From positions 1-64,000 of the forward strand of contig JAHHGV010000018.1 of NCBI GenBank assembly GCA_019359695.1: DNA of 64,000 nucleotides. Reading direction: 5' to 3'. Positions 10,294 through 20,314 of this stretch are shown here, one piece after another. This DNA comes from Brasilonema angustatum HA4187-MV1. GTDB taxonomy: Bacteria; Cyanobacteriota; Cyanobacteriia; Cyanobacteriales; Nostocaceae. Position 1 is the first letter of the stretch. Every line of letters starts with the position of its first letter. The translations under genes were made by a program, and so were the position numbers. The notes below the pieces were generated by a model that saw only the letters and a program-made list of their open reading frames with translations, did no database searches and was not told where the DNA came from.

Positions 10294-12107
10294 ATAAGCT
10301 CCTGTGAATCCTCGTTAATGTTGGTGTAGTGTTCACCAAGTGCAAGCCGGTTCTTAATTGCCGTTGACACGTCTTTAGTCACACTAACGATTCGTCCATT
10401 CTCAAGTTCTAGGAGCATGTCGCAGTTTTCCAGTGTGGTCAAGCGGTGAGCAATCATAAAGGTGGTGCGCTTATGCATAAGGCGTTCCATTGCTTCCATG
10501 ATTGCAGCTTCGGTTTTTGTGTCAACTGAACTGGTGGGTTCATCAAGAATCAGGATGGGGGCATTCTTCAGGAAGGCGCGGGCAAGTGAAATGCGCTGAC
10601 GTTCTCCACCGGAGAGGGACATACCCCGTTCTCCCACCTGAGTTTCGTAGCCTTGGGGTAGTTTCGAGATAAAATCATGGGCGTTAGCCGCTCTTGCCGC
10701 TGCTATAATTTCTTGATTGCTAGCTTCCGGGCGGGCATAGGCGATATTGTCGATAATTGTGGTCGAGAAGAGTACAGGCTCTTGAAGGACGATCGCGAAC
10801 TGATTGCGTAAATCAGCCAGCTTGTAGTCACGCAGATCCAAGCCATCAAGCAAAATCTGACCGCTGGTGGGATCAAAGAAACGCATCAGCAAGTTGACCA
10901 GAGTTGTTTTGCCCGCACCTGTTCTCCCGACAATGCCTAGGCGCGTTCCTGCTGGAATCTCAAGGGAGATATCCTCCAGAACTAGTTGGTTGTTATTGAA
11001 ACCAAAGCAGACGTTACGGAAGACGACGGTTCCTCGGGCGCGAGAAAGTTGTTTAGCATTGTTGCGCTCAAGAACATCTAGTGGTTCATCGAGTAGTGAT
11101 AAAGCTCTTTCTGCACTAGCGAGTGAACGTTGCAGTCCTGTCACTTGATTGCCAAGAGATTGCAGCGGTCCGTATAACTGTACAATGTAGGAATTTACTA
11201 GCAGCAATTGCCCCAAGGTCAAAATTCCTGTTTGGACGTGTCGTACACCCGTGAAAAGAACGACAGCTGTTCCCACTGCAATACTCAAGTTCACAACAGA
11301 GGTGACAACATTCTGAATCAAGGTAACGCGGATAAGTGCCCAAACTGCTTTTTTGGAGTGGCGTAAGAAACGATCCCTTTCGTACTCCTCCCTGCCAAAT
11401 GCTTTGACAACACGAAGTGTTCCCAGCACTTCCTGCATGACCGACATGGCTGTGCTTGCCATGTGTTCATGCTCTAGCCATTTGCTGCGCAGACGCCCAC
11501 TGTAAGTTTTTGTGACGAAAAAGAGGATAGGTGAAACAGCTAGTGCAATCACTGCTAGCTCCCAGTCAATTAGCACAGTGACATAGACCATTCCGATAAC
11601 GGTAAAACCCGTAATCAATATGGGTATGATGCCTTCAACTGTGATCCATTCAATGGCAGGGGCATCGTATTGAATGCGGTATACAGAGTCGGAGGTTCCT
11701 CTGATATCGTGGTAAGAAAGTGAGACGCCTTGAGCGTGGTGGAACAGGCGGGATCGGAAATCCAGAATCATTTTTTCGCCTGTATATGATCGCAGTAATG
11801 CACTGCCAATTCCTAAAAGCGGACGTACCAGGGCAATCAGCACCACGAGGCTGACAGCAAATACAAGCAAATTTGTCTTGGAACTCTTGATAATCTCTGG
11901 CAGCAACGCTTCAAAGAATCGAGGCAGCGGTCGAGATCCGAGGACATTGTCAACAGCTATCTGCAACGGCAAAGGCGTCAGCAGAAACAAGGGAGTTGAC
12001 ACAAGATCAAGCAGGAAAGTACCTACAATTTGCGACCAGTACGGTTTTGCCTGGAGTAGCAACCGTCGATGGATATTCAAATCAATAGTGGACTTTGCGG
12101 TAGTCAT
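10290..12107 (-). CDS. ABC exporter, fused permease and ATPase
   Basis: Half-size exporter of about 605 residues: six membrane helices followed by an ATPase domain. It shows Walker A GRTGAGKTT, Q-loop VLQEPVLFSTTI, signature LSGGERQRISLARAF, Walker B ILILDEPTSSVD and the H-loop His in IAHRLTT. It resembles MsbA-like lipid or glycolipid flippases and would work as a homodimer. The frame stays open upstream to 12371, but ATG 12107 is chosen because it overlaps the preceding gene's stop in an ATGA and gives the usual short N-terminal tail (MTTAKSTIDLNIHRR). Set between glycosyltransferases, it probably exports the cluster's product. Confidence 0.92.
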   Translation of the reverse strand: MTTAKSTIDLNIHRRLLLQAKPYWSQIVGTFLLDLVSTPLFLLTPLPLQIAVDNVLGSRPLPRFFEALLPEIIKSSKTNLLVFAVSLVVLIALVRPLLGIGSALLRSYTGEKMILDFRSRLFHHAQGVSLSYHDIRGTSDSVYRIQYDAPAIEWITVEGIIPILITGFTVIGMVYVTVLIDWELAVIALAVSPILFFVTKTYSGRLRSKWLEHEHMASTAMSVMQEVLGTLRVVKAFGREEYERDRFLRHSKKAVWALIRVTLIQNVVTSVVNLSIAVGTAVVLFTGVRHVQTGILTLGQLLLVNSYIVQLYGPLQSLGNQVTGLQRSLASAERALSLLDEPLDVLERNNAKQLSRARGTVVFRNVCFGFNNNQLVLEDISLEIPAGTRLGIVGRTGAGKTTLVNLLMRFFDPTSGQILLDGLDLRDYKLADLRNQFAIVLQEPVLFSTTIIDNIAYARPEASNQEIIAAARAANAHDFISKLPQGYETQVGERGMSLSGGERQRISLARAFLKNAPILILDEPTSSVDTKTEAAIMEAMERLMHKRTTFMIAHRLTTLENCDMLLELENGRIVSVTKDVSTAIKNRLALGEHYTNINEDSQELI

Positions 12108-12700
12108 TCTGGCTGTAAACTTCGCACGACAGACTGAGTGCTTTTTGCGTGTATTGGCTGGAGATGAATTTTTTTGGCGATAATCTCTAGCACGTGGTAG
12201 AGAGTACGCCCCAGACGGAAGTTCTGATATAAGATAGTGGTGCCATTGAGTACACCGAGTAAAAATATGACTAAAGCTATTTCTGGCATTCCGAGAAAGA
12301 TTGCCACGATTGTGTAAAGAAAATATCCAATTATGGCCATTGTGGCAAACTGTGACATCCTTGGTGCACAACGCACCCTCAGCACTCTCTTGTTGCCGCC
12401 GTGGTTTTCAGTGCACACTTTAACCTGAATTTTTGACCAGATCCCCCGAGAAATCTCCAAATCCCAGTTGCTCCAGCCTTGATCGACAGTGATGAAATAC
12501 TTGTAGGAGAGCAGGAAATCCATGACCTCTTGAAGAAGGTTCTCCTTCTCCAATCCGAATTCTGTCCAGTAGGACAACTCATAGGCACAAGCGCGCCAAG
12601 AAATATGTATTCTGTGCGTTGATTGAACAAATTTTACCAACCCCTGCTGAGTGAGCTTTTGAGTTTTTTGATTAGAAACTGCTTCCATATCCAACACCAC
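12104..12700 (-). CDS. unknown membrane protein in the exporter operon
   Basis: Protein of 198 residues that I do not recognise. The first 110 residues are soluble and include an Arg/Cys-rich strand pattern (VLRVRCAPRMS). Two adjacent hydrophobic helices follow at about 117-150 (FATMAIIGYFLYTIVAIFLGM, then ALVIFLLGVLNGTTILY) and a basic C-terminal tail. The start is a GTG with AGGGAA six bases upstream; an ATG lies four codons inside. Its stop overlaps the ABC exporter start by four bases, so the two are translationally coupled and probably act together, for instance as an accessory subunit of the exporter (inference). Confidence 0.7.
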   Translation of the reverse strand: MVLDMEAVSNQKTQKLTQQGLVKFVQSTHRIHISWRACAYELSYWTEFGLEKENLLQEVMDFLLSYKYFITVDQGWSNWDLEISRGIWSKIQVKVCTENHGGNKRVLRVRCAPRMSQFATMAIIGYFLYTIVAIFLGMPEIALVIFLLGVLNGTTILYQNFRLGRTLYHVLEIIAKKIHLQPIHAKSTQSVVRSLQPE

Positions 12701-12742
12701 TGTATTCCCTGATGTATTAGATTAAAATCAAAATCACTATAT

Positions 12743-14857
12743 TTACGGTCTATCAAACTTTATCGGCTCTACTTTGGTGAGTTGCTTAATACGCCATCGG
12801 TAGCGCTCTACACTACGTACAAGAGGACCCAGGTAGATTAACAGAGCAACAAGTAAGCGTGCCCTGACTCCGTGAAAACGCGAGTCAATCCGCGCCTGTA
12901 GGGCACCAGCTATACACCAGACACAAGAAATTAAGAACATTGCTGCACCTACCCAGGGGCGATCAAGAGACAAGAGTGCAGACGCAAACACGATCAAAGC
13001 CACCACATTCCACTCCAGTGTCAGAGGAAGGTAAGAAATGAGGGACGAGGAAGGCTCATACAGCGTTTGAAACAAACCGCGACCAAAGACACCAGAATAA
13101 ATACTTGGTTGCCCAAAACGAAGAAATGCAGATAAATCTCCGTAAATTCTCCCAGCCCAACTGGGCTGTCCCAGAAGGTTAAAGCGGTAGGGATGCTTAA
13201 AATAAACAAGCGCTTCTGCCTTACCATAACCTTGTTGCTGCTTAAGATATGCAGCTACGGTGTTACGGCGAAAGTGCCATACGATTGCGGCAGGACTAAA
13301 GCCAATTGTGTAACCTTTGTCTTGCAATCGCCAGCAAAGATCAACATCGTCACCTGCAGCACGAAACTGCGAGTCAAAGCCACAAATATCCTGTAGCGCC
13401 TCTCGACGAAAAGCCATGTTGCAGCCAGCAATATGTTCGGCAACCTCATCGCTCAAAAGTACGTGGGTTGGTACGCCCGGAGAGACAGCAACACAGGCAG
13501 GAACAAGTGAGTCCTCAGGAGGAGATAAATTTGGACCACCGACTGCACTGATATCCGATCCGAGAAACTTTGCCACCAGATAGGTGAGCCAATCTGGATC
13601 TGCCATACAGTCAGAATCGGTAAAGGCAATAATTTCGCCCGTTGCAGCGGCGATGCCGACGTTGCGTGCCGCGCTTAGTCCCTTGTTTTCCTGGCTAATC
13701 AGGCGGAGGTAGTCGTAGCGCTGTGTAATTTCTAAAGTGCGATCGCTTGAGCCATCATTGACGACGATGACTTCATAATTGGGGTAGTTGAGTTCTTTGA
13801 GAGAAGCTAAACAACTGTCCATAGTGCGCTCAGCATTGTAAGCGCAGACAACCACTGAGACTTTAGGATACTCAGGTTGCACTGGTGGCAGAGGTGCTGT
13901 GTAATACTGCTGCACGGTGTCGAACGCAGGCTTCTTGAGCCGTTCGGCGTCAACCAAACCAAAAGCCCAGTCCTGAATTGCATATCCGCCAGTAAACCAC
14001 TCGTCAGTCCAGGAAAAGACTATCGTCCCTGCTGCCCCCATATAAAAACTTGATGACAACTTCTGAGAAAGAATCTCAGCTTGGGCTTGGTTTCCCTCAC
14101 GCATAGAGTCAACGCCGAACTCACTCAGCACCAGAGGTTTATCCTCGGCTAAGTTATGGAGTCGGGATAGATAGCGGCGAAAATCTTTTTCCTGATGGAG
14201 GTAGACGTTAAAGCATACAAAGTCCGTAAAGTCAATATTTAAATACTCAGTACAGGGATAATTAGCATAGCTAACCAAACCTTCTGAATGGTTGTCTTTT
14301 GCTACTGCCATTAACTCTTTGACAAAAGCACGAACCTGTTTTTGACCGTGCCACCGCACAACATCTGGAGGAATTTCATTGCCCACCAAATAGGCAAAGG
14401 CGGCGGGATGATCTCGGCAGGCTTTAACTCCGGTGGCAATGCAGTTACGGATTTCTGCTTTGACAGCAGAGGAGTCAAGGAAGGCGACATGCTGAGTCCA
14501 GGGTATGCCGACGAGCAGTACTAAACCATGAGCAGCAGCGAGATCCAAAAGCCAATCAGGTGGAACAGTATAGACCCGTAGACAGTTAGCCCCCAACTGT
14601 GCCATCATGGCAAAGTCTTTCTCCACAACAGGTTTTTCTGGAAAGGGGTGACCATGCGTGCCGGTGGAAAACGGACCGTAGCTCACTCCTTTGATAAAAA
14701 TCTTTTGATCTCCCAGAAAGAAAAATTTACCCTTGACTGTAATTGCCTTCCTATTTCCAAACAGTTCAGAACTGAAGCTAGAAGATGGCAAAGTTAAGTT
14801 TTGCAAACGACCTCCCAAGTTAGTGCAAATTTTGTAGCCTTGCCCCCCAAACGCCAC
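12743..14857 (-). CDS. glycosidase-like TIM barrel fused to a family 2 glycosyltransferase
   Basis: A 704-residue fusion. Residues about 50-325 form a clan GH-A barrel like GH2/GH5 enzymes, with the acid/base Glu in LVGNEIPPDV and the nucleophile Glu in LVLSEFGVDS. Residues about 335-560 are a GT2 domain with VSVVVCAYNAERTM, VVNDGSSDRT, TDSDCMADPDW and the acceptor-site ED-like AAGDDVDLCWRLQDKGY. About two or three membrane helices follow at the C-terminus (VALIVFASALLSL; FLISCVWCIAGAL). The start is a GTG; an in-frame stop lies 14 codons upstream and there is no ATG for over 80 codons, so the exact start is uncertain. Cleaving and building activity in one chain suggests glycan remodelling during export (inference). 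Confidence 0.82.
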   Translation of the reverse strand: MAFGGQGYKICTNLGGRLQNLTLPSSSFSSELFGNRKAITVKGKFFFLGDQKIFIKGVSYGPFSTGTHGHPFPEKPVVEKDFAMMAQLGANCLRVYTVPPDWLLDLAAAHGLVLLVGIPWTQHVAFLDSSAVKAEIRNCIATGVKACRDHPAAFAYLVGNEIPPDVVRWHGQKQVRAFVKELMAVAKDNHSEGLVSYANYPCTEYLNIDFTDFVCFNVYLHQEKDFRRYLSRLHNLAEDKPLVLSEFGVDSMREGNQAQAEILSQKLSSSFYMGAAGTIVFSWTDEWFTGGYAIQDWAFGLVDAERLKKPAFDTVQQYYTAPLPPVQPEYPKVSVVVCAYNAERTMDSCLASLKELNYPNYEVIVVNDGSSDRTLEITQRYDYLRLISQENKGLSAARNVGIAAATGEIIAFTDSDCMADPDWLTYLVAKFLGSDISAVGGPNLSPPEDSLVPACVAVSPGVPTHVLLSDEVAEHIAGCNMAFRREALQDICGFDSQFRAAGDDVDLCWRLQDKGYTIGFSPAAIVWHFRRNTVAAYLKQQQGYGKAEALVYFKHPYRFNLLGQPSWAGRIYGDLSAFLRFGQPSIYSGVFGRGLFQTLYEPSSSLISYLPLTLEWNVVALIVFASALLSLDRPWVGAAMFLISCVWCIAGALQARIDSRFHGVRARLLVALLIYLGPLVRSVERYRWRIKQLTKVEPIKFDRP

Positions 14858-15099
14858 GTTAGTTTGCTCAACCAGAGCCAGCCCTTGTTTTGCGGATTAT
14901 TCAACTTGGGCAGACTGGCGTGAGAAAACCCGCTAACTGCTCTTTGCTATACCCGCAGCGCACCCCTGTGTTGGCACCACCGTAATTTGTTTGTATTTAT
15001 TAACCACAGAACAGTTTGCAACTGTCTTGTTTGCGATCGCGTCCAAGAAAACGTTTGACTTAACGTATAACTTTGCTCTGTTTCTAGTTTCGAGTTCGC

Positions 15100-17475
15100 T
15101 CAAGCACCGTACTGATAAAAATCAGCACATTTGTAATCTTTTAATACATAAGTGGATTTTCTGGTGGCAGGTAACAACAACGTTTCCAAAATCTCCTCTC
15201 GCACAAAGGCAGTGACTTCACAACTGCTTTTGAGGCAATCTACTAGTAACTGGTTAGCAGCATAATATTGCTTAAGCGCTTTCTTCTGCGGCTCGCTGAA
15301 CTGCCATTGGTGACCGATATTACAATATCTCAGCATTACAAATCTCAATTTTTTCGCCCAAGTCTGACTACCATTGGCGTTCCACCATTCCTTTAACCTC
15401 TGTGTGCCTTTGTCTGGCATAGGTAATTCTTCTTTGAGTTGTTGCAGTGCGCGCTGCAATTCAGGTTTACTGACAACAGTTTCCTCATGCGGAAGGGCAA
15501 AGTTGAGGGCAAAAACTCGTTCCAGAGGCGAATTGCAAGGTAGAGTCTGGCTTAGGGATAGTGCACGGCTAAGAGCCAGATCTATGGCTAAATCCGGGGC
15601 AAGATGATCAGCAATGCTCGGGTCGATGGCAAGGGGGAAAGCTAGATTATCGCTCCATGTTAGATCTTCAACAAGGACTAGTGAAAGGTAAAAGGCACGA
15701 ATAGCCGCAGATTTGTAAGGAGCTTTAACTGAAACCGACTTCTGGTTAAGCCAGATAAAAAACTCCTGCAATTGCTCATCAAAACCCACAAGTCCATCAG
15801 CGTGTTGTTTGATCAACTCTAGAAATTCTGTGGCATTTCCCAACATACCAGCCGTAAGTAAAAAGATTTTATGCCAACGGGGATCATTGAGATGGTTAAC
15901 CAGTGAGAGCAATTTCTCTTCTACTATCTCTGGTTCAGAATGAGTAACAATACTTCTCGCTGTTAAATACTCTTGAAAAGTTAGATGCGAGAATGAGTAA
16001 ACTCCCTGCGCCCGCTCCACCAGTAGTCCATGTGCCTCAAATGATTTCAGTACTGCTTGAGTACTAAGTTGCAGTACTTCCGACTTAACTTCGTCAGTGG
16101 GTAAATTACGCAGATAATCCGCGATATATTGCTGGACATTGGTTTTTGTAAAAAAGTAACGTTCTTGCTTAAAGGTGGTAGCAGCAATCCCACTGAGCAG
16201 TTTGAGCTTATGGGCTAAAGACAAATGACTACAAGTTCTTTCGCGTTTAATGTTTCTTGCTTCATCCCAGCGGTTGAGCAAAATGTGAAATCCTTGTCTG
16301 TAAAGTTCGACTCGTCTTGTGGGAAAGTCTAATCGAGTTTGAAACACACAACAAGCCAGATTGAGCAAAAGCGGCGTCACCGCTAGTTCTCGAATTTGCT
16401 GATTTTCCGATAACTCCAACTTTTGCATGAACTGACGAGCTTTGGCGAGTCCATCTTCTCTGGTATGCCGACCAATGTTAACAAACCATTTTTGGACAAA
16501 GGTTTCGATTTGGGATAAATCAAAATCAGCAATCTCAACTTCGGTGAATCCCTCAAATCGGTATTGGTGGGCAGCAATTCGACAGGTGATAATAAACTGA
16601 TTTTTGTAATACTCCTCAGACAACTTGCGAATTTTTTTGATGATTTCGGCGCTATCATCTTCTCGAACTTCATCCAAGCCATCCAGTAGAATCAACAGTC
16701 TACCTTGAGCGAGTAATGTTTGGATTTGCTGGTCGCAAATGTCGAAGTAGGCAAGCTCTTGAGTGATATAGTTCAATAAACTAAAGTCGCCTGTTTCTCT
16801 TGCATCCTCAGCAAAGTTCTTCAGCCTGATAAAAATCGGAACTTTATCTGATAGAAACTTGCCTTGATTACATTGTTGGGCGATATATTGCAAAAAGGTA
16901 GTTTTCCCAGATCCTGGTTTACCTAGTATCATCAGTTTGGGATAGGTTGCAACTGAGAGCATCGCGCTAACCCGTTCTTGAGAGACTTCACCTAAACCAA
17001 AGCGGTCAAATTCTTGAACAAAGTCTTGCAATTCAAAGATATCTAACCATCTTTGGCTTGTTATGCTATTGAGAATAGAAACGTTGACATAAATGTCTTT
17101 TAGCTCAATTGGTTGAGCAATATCTAACAACCGCATAGTAGCGCATTGAGCTTGAATTTTATCGCTCCGGCGCGATCGCACGACTTGCACTAAGGTATTG
17201 ATATCCCAGCAGTCGTTCAAGGTTTGTTTGTTTTCCGTTGCTAGGTTTTGAGTTGGTAGTTCAGCAATTTCTTGCCAATCCAAACCAAGTTGAAAGCAAA
17301 TTTCCATGAAGTTTTGACGCTCAATCGGCTTACCTGTAAAAAACTTCCAAATTGGCTGCCGAGTTTCCAGCCCAACTTCACTTGCTAAATATTCTTGCGT
17401 CCATTCCCTAACTTGAAATGCCTTTTTGGCTTTTTGAATCCCTAAGATAGATGCTTTTAGTGAACGCCTGGCCAT
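15100..17475 (-). CDS. HTH-NACHT NTPase (STAND class)
   Basis: Signal-transducing NTPase of 791 residues. Residues about 20-75 look like a helix-turn-helix (WTQEYLASEVGLETRQPIWK). A NACHT ATPase follows, with Walker A LGKPGSGKTT (about 184-193) and Walker B LLILLDGLDEV (about 258-270), then the NACHT helical part. Beyond about 480 comes a helical C-terminal half, including the AIDPSIADHLAPDLAIDLALSR region. Bacterial NACHT proteins of this kind are known in several cases to be antiphage sensors (established for the bNACHT class). For this protein the defence role is an inference, and the HTH could alternatively make it a DNA-binding regulator. It stands alone, flanked by the glycan cluster and a long non-coding gap. 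Confidence 0.87.
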   Translation of the reverse strand: MARRSLKASILGIQKAKKAFQVREWTQEYLASEVGLETRQPIWKFFTGKPIERQNFMEICFQLGLDWQEIAELPTQNLATENKQTLNDCWDINTLVQVVRSRRSDKIQAQCATMRLLDIAQPIELKDIYVNVSILNSITSQRWLDIFELQDFVQEFDRFGLGEVSQERVSAMLSVATYPKLMILGKPGSGKTTFLQYIAQQCNQGKFLSDKVPIFIRLKNFAEDARETGDFSLLNYITQELAYFDICDQQIQTLLAQGRLLILLDGLDEVREDDSAEIIKKIRKLSEEYYKNQFIITCRIAAHQYRFEGFTEVEIADFDLSQIETFVQKWFVNIGRHTREDGLAKARQFMQKLELSENQQIRELAVTPLLLNLACCVFQTRLDFPTRRVELYRQGFHILLNRWDEARNIKRERTCSHLSLAHKLKLLSGIAATTFKQERYFFTKTNVQQYIADYLRNLPTDEVKSEVLQLSTQAVLKSFEAHGLLVERAQGVYSFSHLTFQEYLTARSIVTHSEPEIVEEKLLSLVNHLNDPRWHKIFLLTAGMLGNATEFLELIKQHADGLVGFDEQLQEFFIWLNQKSVSVKAPYKSAAIRAFYLSLVLVEDLTWSDNLAFPLAIDPSIADHLAPDLAIDLALSRALSLSQTLPCNSPLERVFALNFALPHEETVVSKPELQRALQQLKEELPMPDKGTQRLKEWWNANGSQTWAKKLRFVMLRYCNIGHQWQFSEPQKKALKQYYAANQLLVDCLKSSCEVTAFVREEILETLLLPATRKSTYVLKDYKCADFYQYGA

Positions 17476-18973
17476 AAACTGAAAATCGAACCTCCACGTA
17501 CCATTAACATCAAGAACTCTTCACACTTTACGTGTTGAAAAAAGTTTAATTCTTGGAATTAAGTTTGATCGACTTGGAAAATTTCATAACTGATTTCTAA
17601 AGAAAACATCAACATCTCACTTGGGGAACCTGTGCGAGGGTTTTCCCTATATAAGAAACTATCGATACCGTTGAAGCATCTGGTGAGTCCAGTCCGCATG
17701 AGGCGGGTTTCCCGCCATAAGGAACTGGTGATCTATGCCTGCAGCACGCCATTGGGCTATCGCAGCGATCTGCGGAAGTCTTCCCCGATAGCCCTCCGGG
17801 AACGCCCGTCGCCTCTGTCGGGAAAACCGGATATAGAGCGCTGTTCTCCCCAACCTACAAAACATATCTAGGGATTTAAGATTGACTTTATAAATGAGGG
17901 ATTTCATCGTTCGTCAGAACTCAAAGGGCAAAGGGTATTTATGTTTTATGATGTTTCTCTACAAAACTTTTGCTTTGCGACCAAAAAGGACGCATGCGAA
18001 TATTTTATGCAAAAGGAAAAAGATTTGTTTCGAGATGGACGAACACGTCTGCCTTTAGCGTGCTCATAGGGCTTAGAAACAAAACACTGTCTTAAGAAAA
18101 CCCGATATTTCTGGGTTTCCTCTGCTTGCGTGCCAGAATACTTCTGGCTTTTTATCTGTTATTTATACATTAAATTGTCTCAATCAACTTACGCAATGTG
18201 GACAGAAAAATCAAAAAAACAGCAAATGCCTCTAATAAGTGGGTTTCCGTACAATCAACAATTTATATCAAATCCCTGTCAAAAATCTCTGGCAAAGTTG
18301 AAGATATGTTAAATTCTTGAGCAAAAACCTAAAATTCAAATATTTTTATATTTTTAACTAATCAAAAACTAAGAAAAGGCAGAAAAGCCTAAGTATTGGA
18401 AAGCAATTTATCAATATAATCAAGAAAATATTGCAAAAAGTGCTTGCTTTTTTTTCAAATTCTAAGGGCAAAAAGTAGGATAAGTCAACATTATTTTATT
18501 CTCTAATGCAAAAATAATGTTTAAAGAAAAGTCAGCTACTTTGACCTCATTCAAAGGAAATATAGCGATTTTCTTACTAAGCAAATACACACAATCTCGT
18601 TGGAGTCAAGAGATAAAAACAGTCAATCGTTATAAAAAACAGGTTATCAAATTGATAATTGATGACTGATAACCTGTTAATATTTAAGTGACCTATAAAT
18701 TTGAATACAGTATGCATTTAGTAAAGTTGCGTAAATAGTGTGTAGTTTGTCGAACTCATACGTTAAGTCATACATTTTCCAGGACGCGATCGCAAACAGA
18801 CAAGGTACACACTGTTATTACATAGAACAATTGCGGTATTACCGCATCAGCACAATTAAAGCAATATTGCAAGCAGTTTTCGTGCGAGAGTAATTCGTTA
18901 CGAGGTAAAGTTTTCTAGTCAGTCAGCAAAGGTAGTTTACATAACCTGGGTTTACCTATAGGATTTGAAATCA
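17476..18973. other. 1.5-kb non-coding stretch
   Basis: I see no convincing gene. About 17640-17870 is a cluster of GC-rich palindromic repeats (for example GGCGGGTTTCCCGCC). From about 17940 the sequence is AT-rich with only short, unconserved-looking open frames. A perfect stem at 18638-18678 is listed separately. The end of the stretch must hold the promoter of the sugar cassette. Confidence 0.6.
18638..18678. terminator. 12-bp perfect stem-loop
   Basis: AACAGGTTATCA at 18638-18649 is the exact reverse complement of 18667-18678, with a 17-base AT-rich loop. A run of A precedes the left arm and an AT-rich sequence follows the right arm. It could be a bidirectional terminator or the remnant of a palindromic element; no adjacent gene ends here, so the role is unclear. 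Confidence 0.4.
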
Positions 18974-20254
18974 ATGAGTAAAACAACTTTAAAGCCCTAC
19001 GTACAGAAGAGTACAATCGTGAATCATTGTTACTGTCGAGCCTGTGGGTCAACATTGAAGCATACCTTTGTTGATTTGGGAATGTCACCGCTTTGTGAAA
19101 GCTATGTGACACCTGAACAGCTAAACCAAATGGAGCGTTTCTATCCGCTGCACGTGTATGTATGCGATCGCTGTTTTTTGGTTCAACTTCAGGAATATGT
19201 CAGTCCGCAGGATATCTTCAGCGAGTATGCTTACTTTTCGTCTTACTCTGACTCCTGGCTACAACACGCCAAGAATTATACTGAAAAAGTCATAGCTCGC
19301 TTTGGGTTGAACACTTCAAGTCAAGTGGTAGAAATAGCTAGTAACGATGGTTACTTGTTGCAATACTTTGTATCAAGAGGAATACCGGTTCTAGGTATAG
19401 AACCAGCGGCTAATGTCGCTGAGGTAGCAAAAACAAAAGGCATTTCCACAGTTGTAAAGTTTTTTGGAAAAAACACAGCAAATGAATTGGCTGCTATTGG
19501 TAAGCAAGCCGATTTATTAGCGGCTAACAATGTACTGGCTCACGTACCTGATATAAACGATTTTGTCGCAGGTGCTAAAATTTTACTCAAACCGAAAGGT
19601 GTTATAACTATGGAGTTTCCTCACTTAATGCGACTAATGGAGGAAAACCAGTTTGATACCATTTATCACGAACATTTCTGTTACTTGTCGTTGCTGACAG
19701 TTGAAAAGATTTTTGCAGAGCACGGTTTAGCCATCTTTGATGTAGAAGAACTGTCAACTCACGGTGGTTCTCTGAGAATTTATGCTTGTCATGCAGAAGA
19801 TAATTCTAAATCTATTAGTCCGCAGGTGATAGAACTCAGAGCTAAAGAAGAGACGGCTGGGTTTAACAACATAGAACACTATTTTTCATTCGCCAAGAAA
19901 GTTAAGGAAACCAAGTTCAAACTTTTGGAATTTTTAATTTCGGCAAAACGAAAAGGCAAATCAATTGCTGGTTATGGTGCTCCTGGTAAAGGTAATACCC
20001 TTTTGAACTATTGTGGAATCAGAGAAGATTTCATCGATTACACTGTAGATCGTAACCCATACAAACAAGGCAAATTCTTACCAGGAACTCATATACCCAT
20101 CTTTCATCCAGACAAAATCCAAGAGACAAAACCAGATTATCTGCTGATTTTACCTTGGAATTTAAAAAACGAGATCATGTCGCAGATGTCATATGTACGT
20201 GATTGGGGTTGTCAGTTTGTTGTACCCATTCCTGAAGTCAGTGTCTACCCTTGA
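18974..20254 (+). CDS. sugar C-methyltransferase (three-domain, SAM-dependent)
   Basis: Methyltransferase of 426 residues with the architecture of NDP-deoxysugar C-methyltransferases. An N-terminal zinc-binding segment has four cysteines (CRACGS near residue 20, and CDRC about 40 residues later). A central Rossmann SAM domain carries VVEIASNDGYLLQYF and EFPHL followed by YHEHFCYLSL, and a C-terminal domain carries AGYGAPGKGNTLLNY. The His-Glu-His segment contains the catalytic residues of this family. A TTG three codons upstream is possible, but the ATG is the better start. It is first in a plus-strand cassette with a sugar nucleotidyltransferase, which fits building a branched or C-methylated activated sugar. 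Confidence 0.88.
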   Translation: MSKTTLKPYVQKSTIVNHCYCRACGSTLKHTFVDLGMSPLCESYVTPEQLNQMERFYPLHVYVCDRCFLVQLQEYVSPQDIFSEYAYFSSYSDSWLQHAKNYTEKVIARFGLNTSSQVVEIASNDGYLLQYFVSRGIPVLGIEPAANVAEVAKTKGISTVVKFFGKNTANELAAIGKQADLLAANNVLAHVPDINDFVAGAKILLKPKGVITMEFPHLMRLMEENQFDTIYHEHFCYLSLLTVEKIFAEHGLAIFDVEELSTHGGSLRIYACHAEDNSKSISPQVIELRAKEETAGFNNIEHYFSFAKKVKETKFKLLEFLISAKRKGKSIAGYGAPGKGNTLLNYCGIREDFIDYTVDRNPYKQGKFLPGTHIPIFHPDKIQETKPDYLLILPWNLKNEIMSQMSYVRDWGCQFVVPIPEVSVYP

Positions 20255-20314
20255 ACCAACTATCTATTAGAGTTTAGTTTAGTTAAAAAGAACAATAATA
20301 AAAAGGAAAATACC

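Noticed and set aside
12108-12371. An 88-codon N-terminal extension of the ABC exporter
   Set aside because: It lies in another frame of the upstream gene's coding sequence; the ATGA overlap at 12107 gives the natural start.
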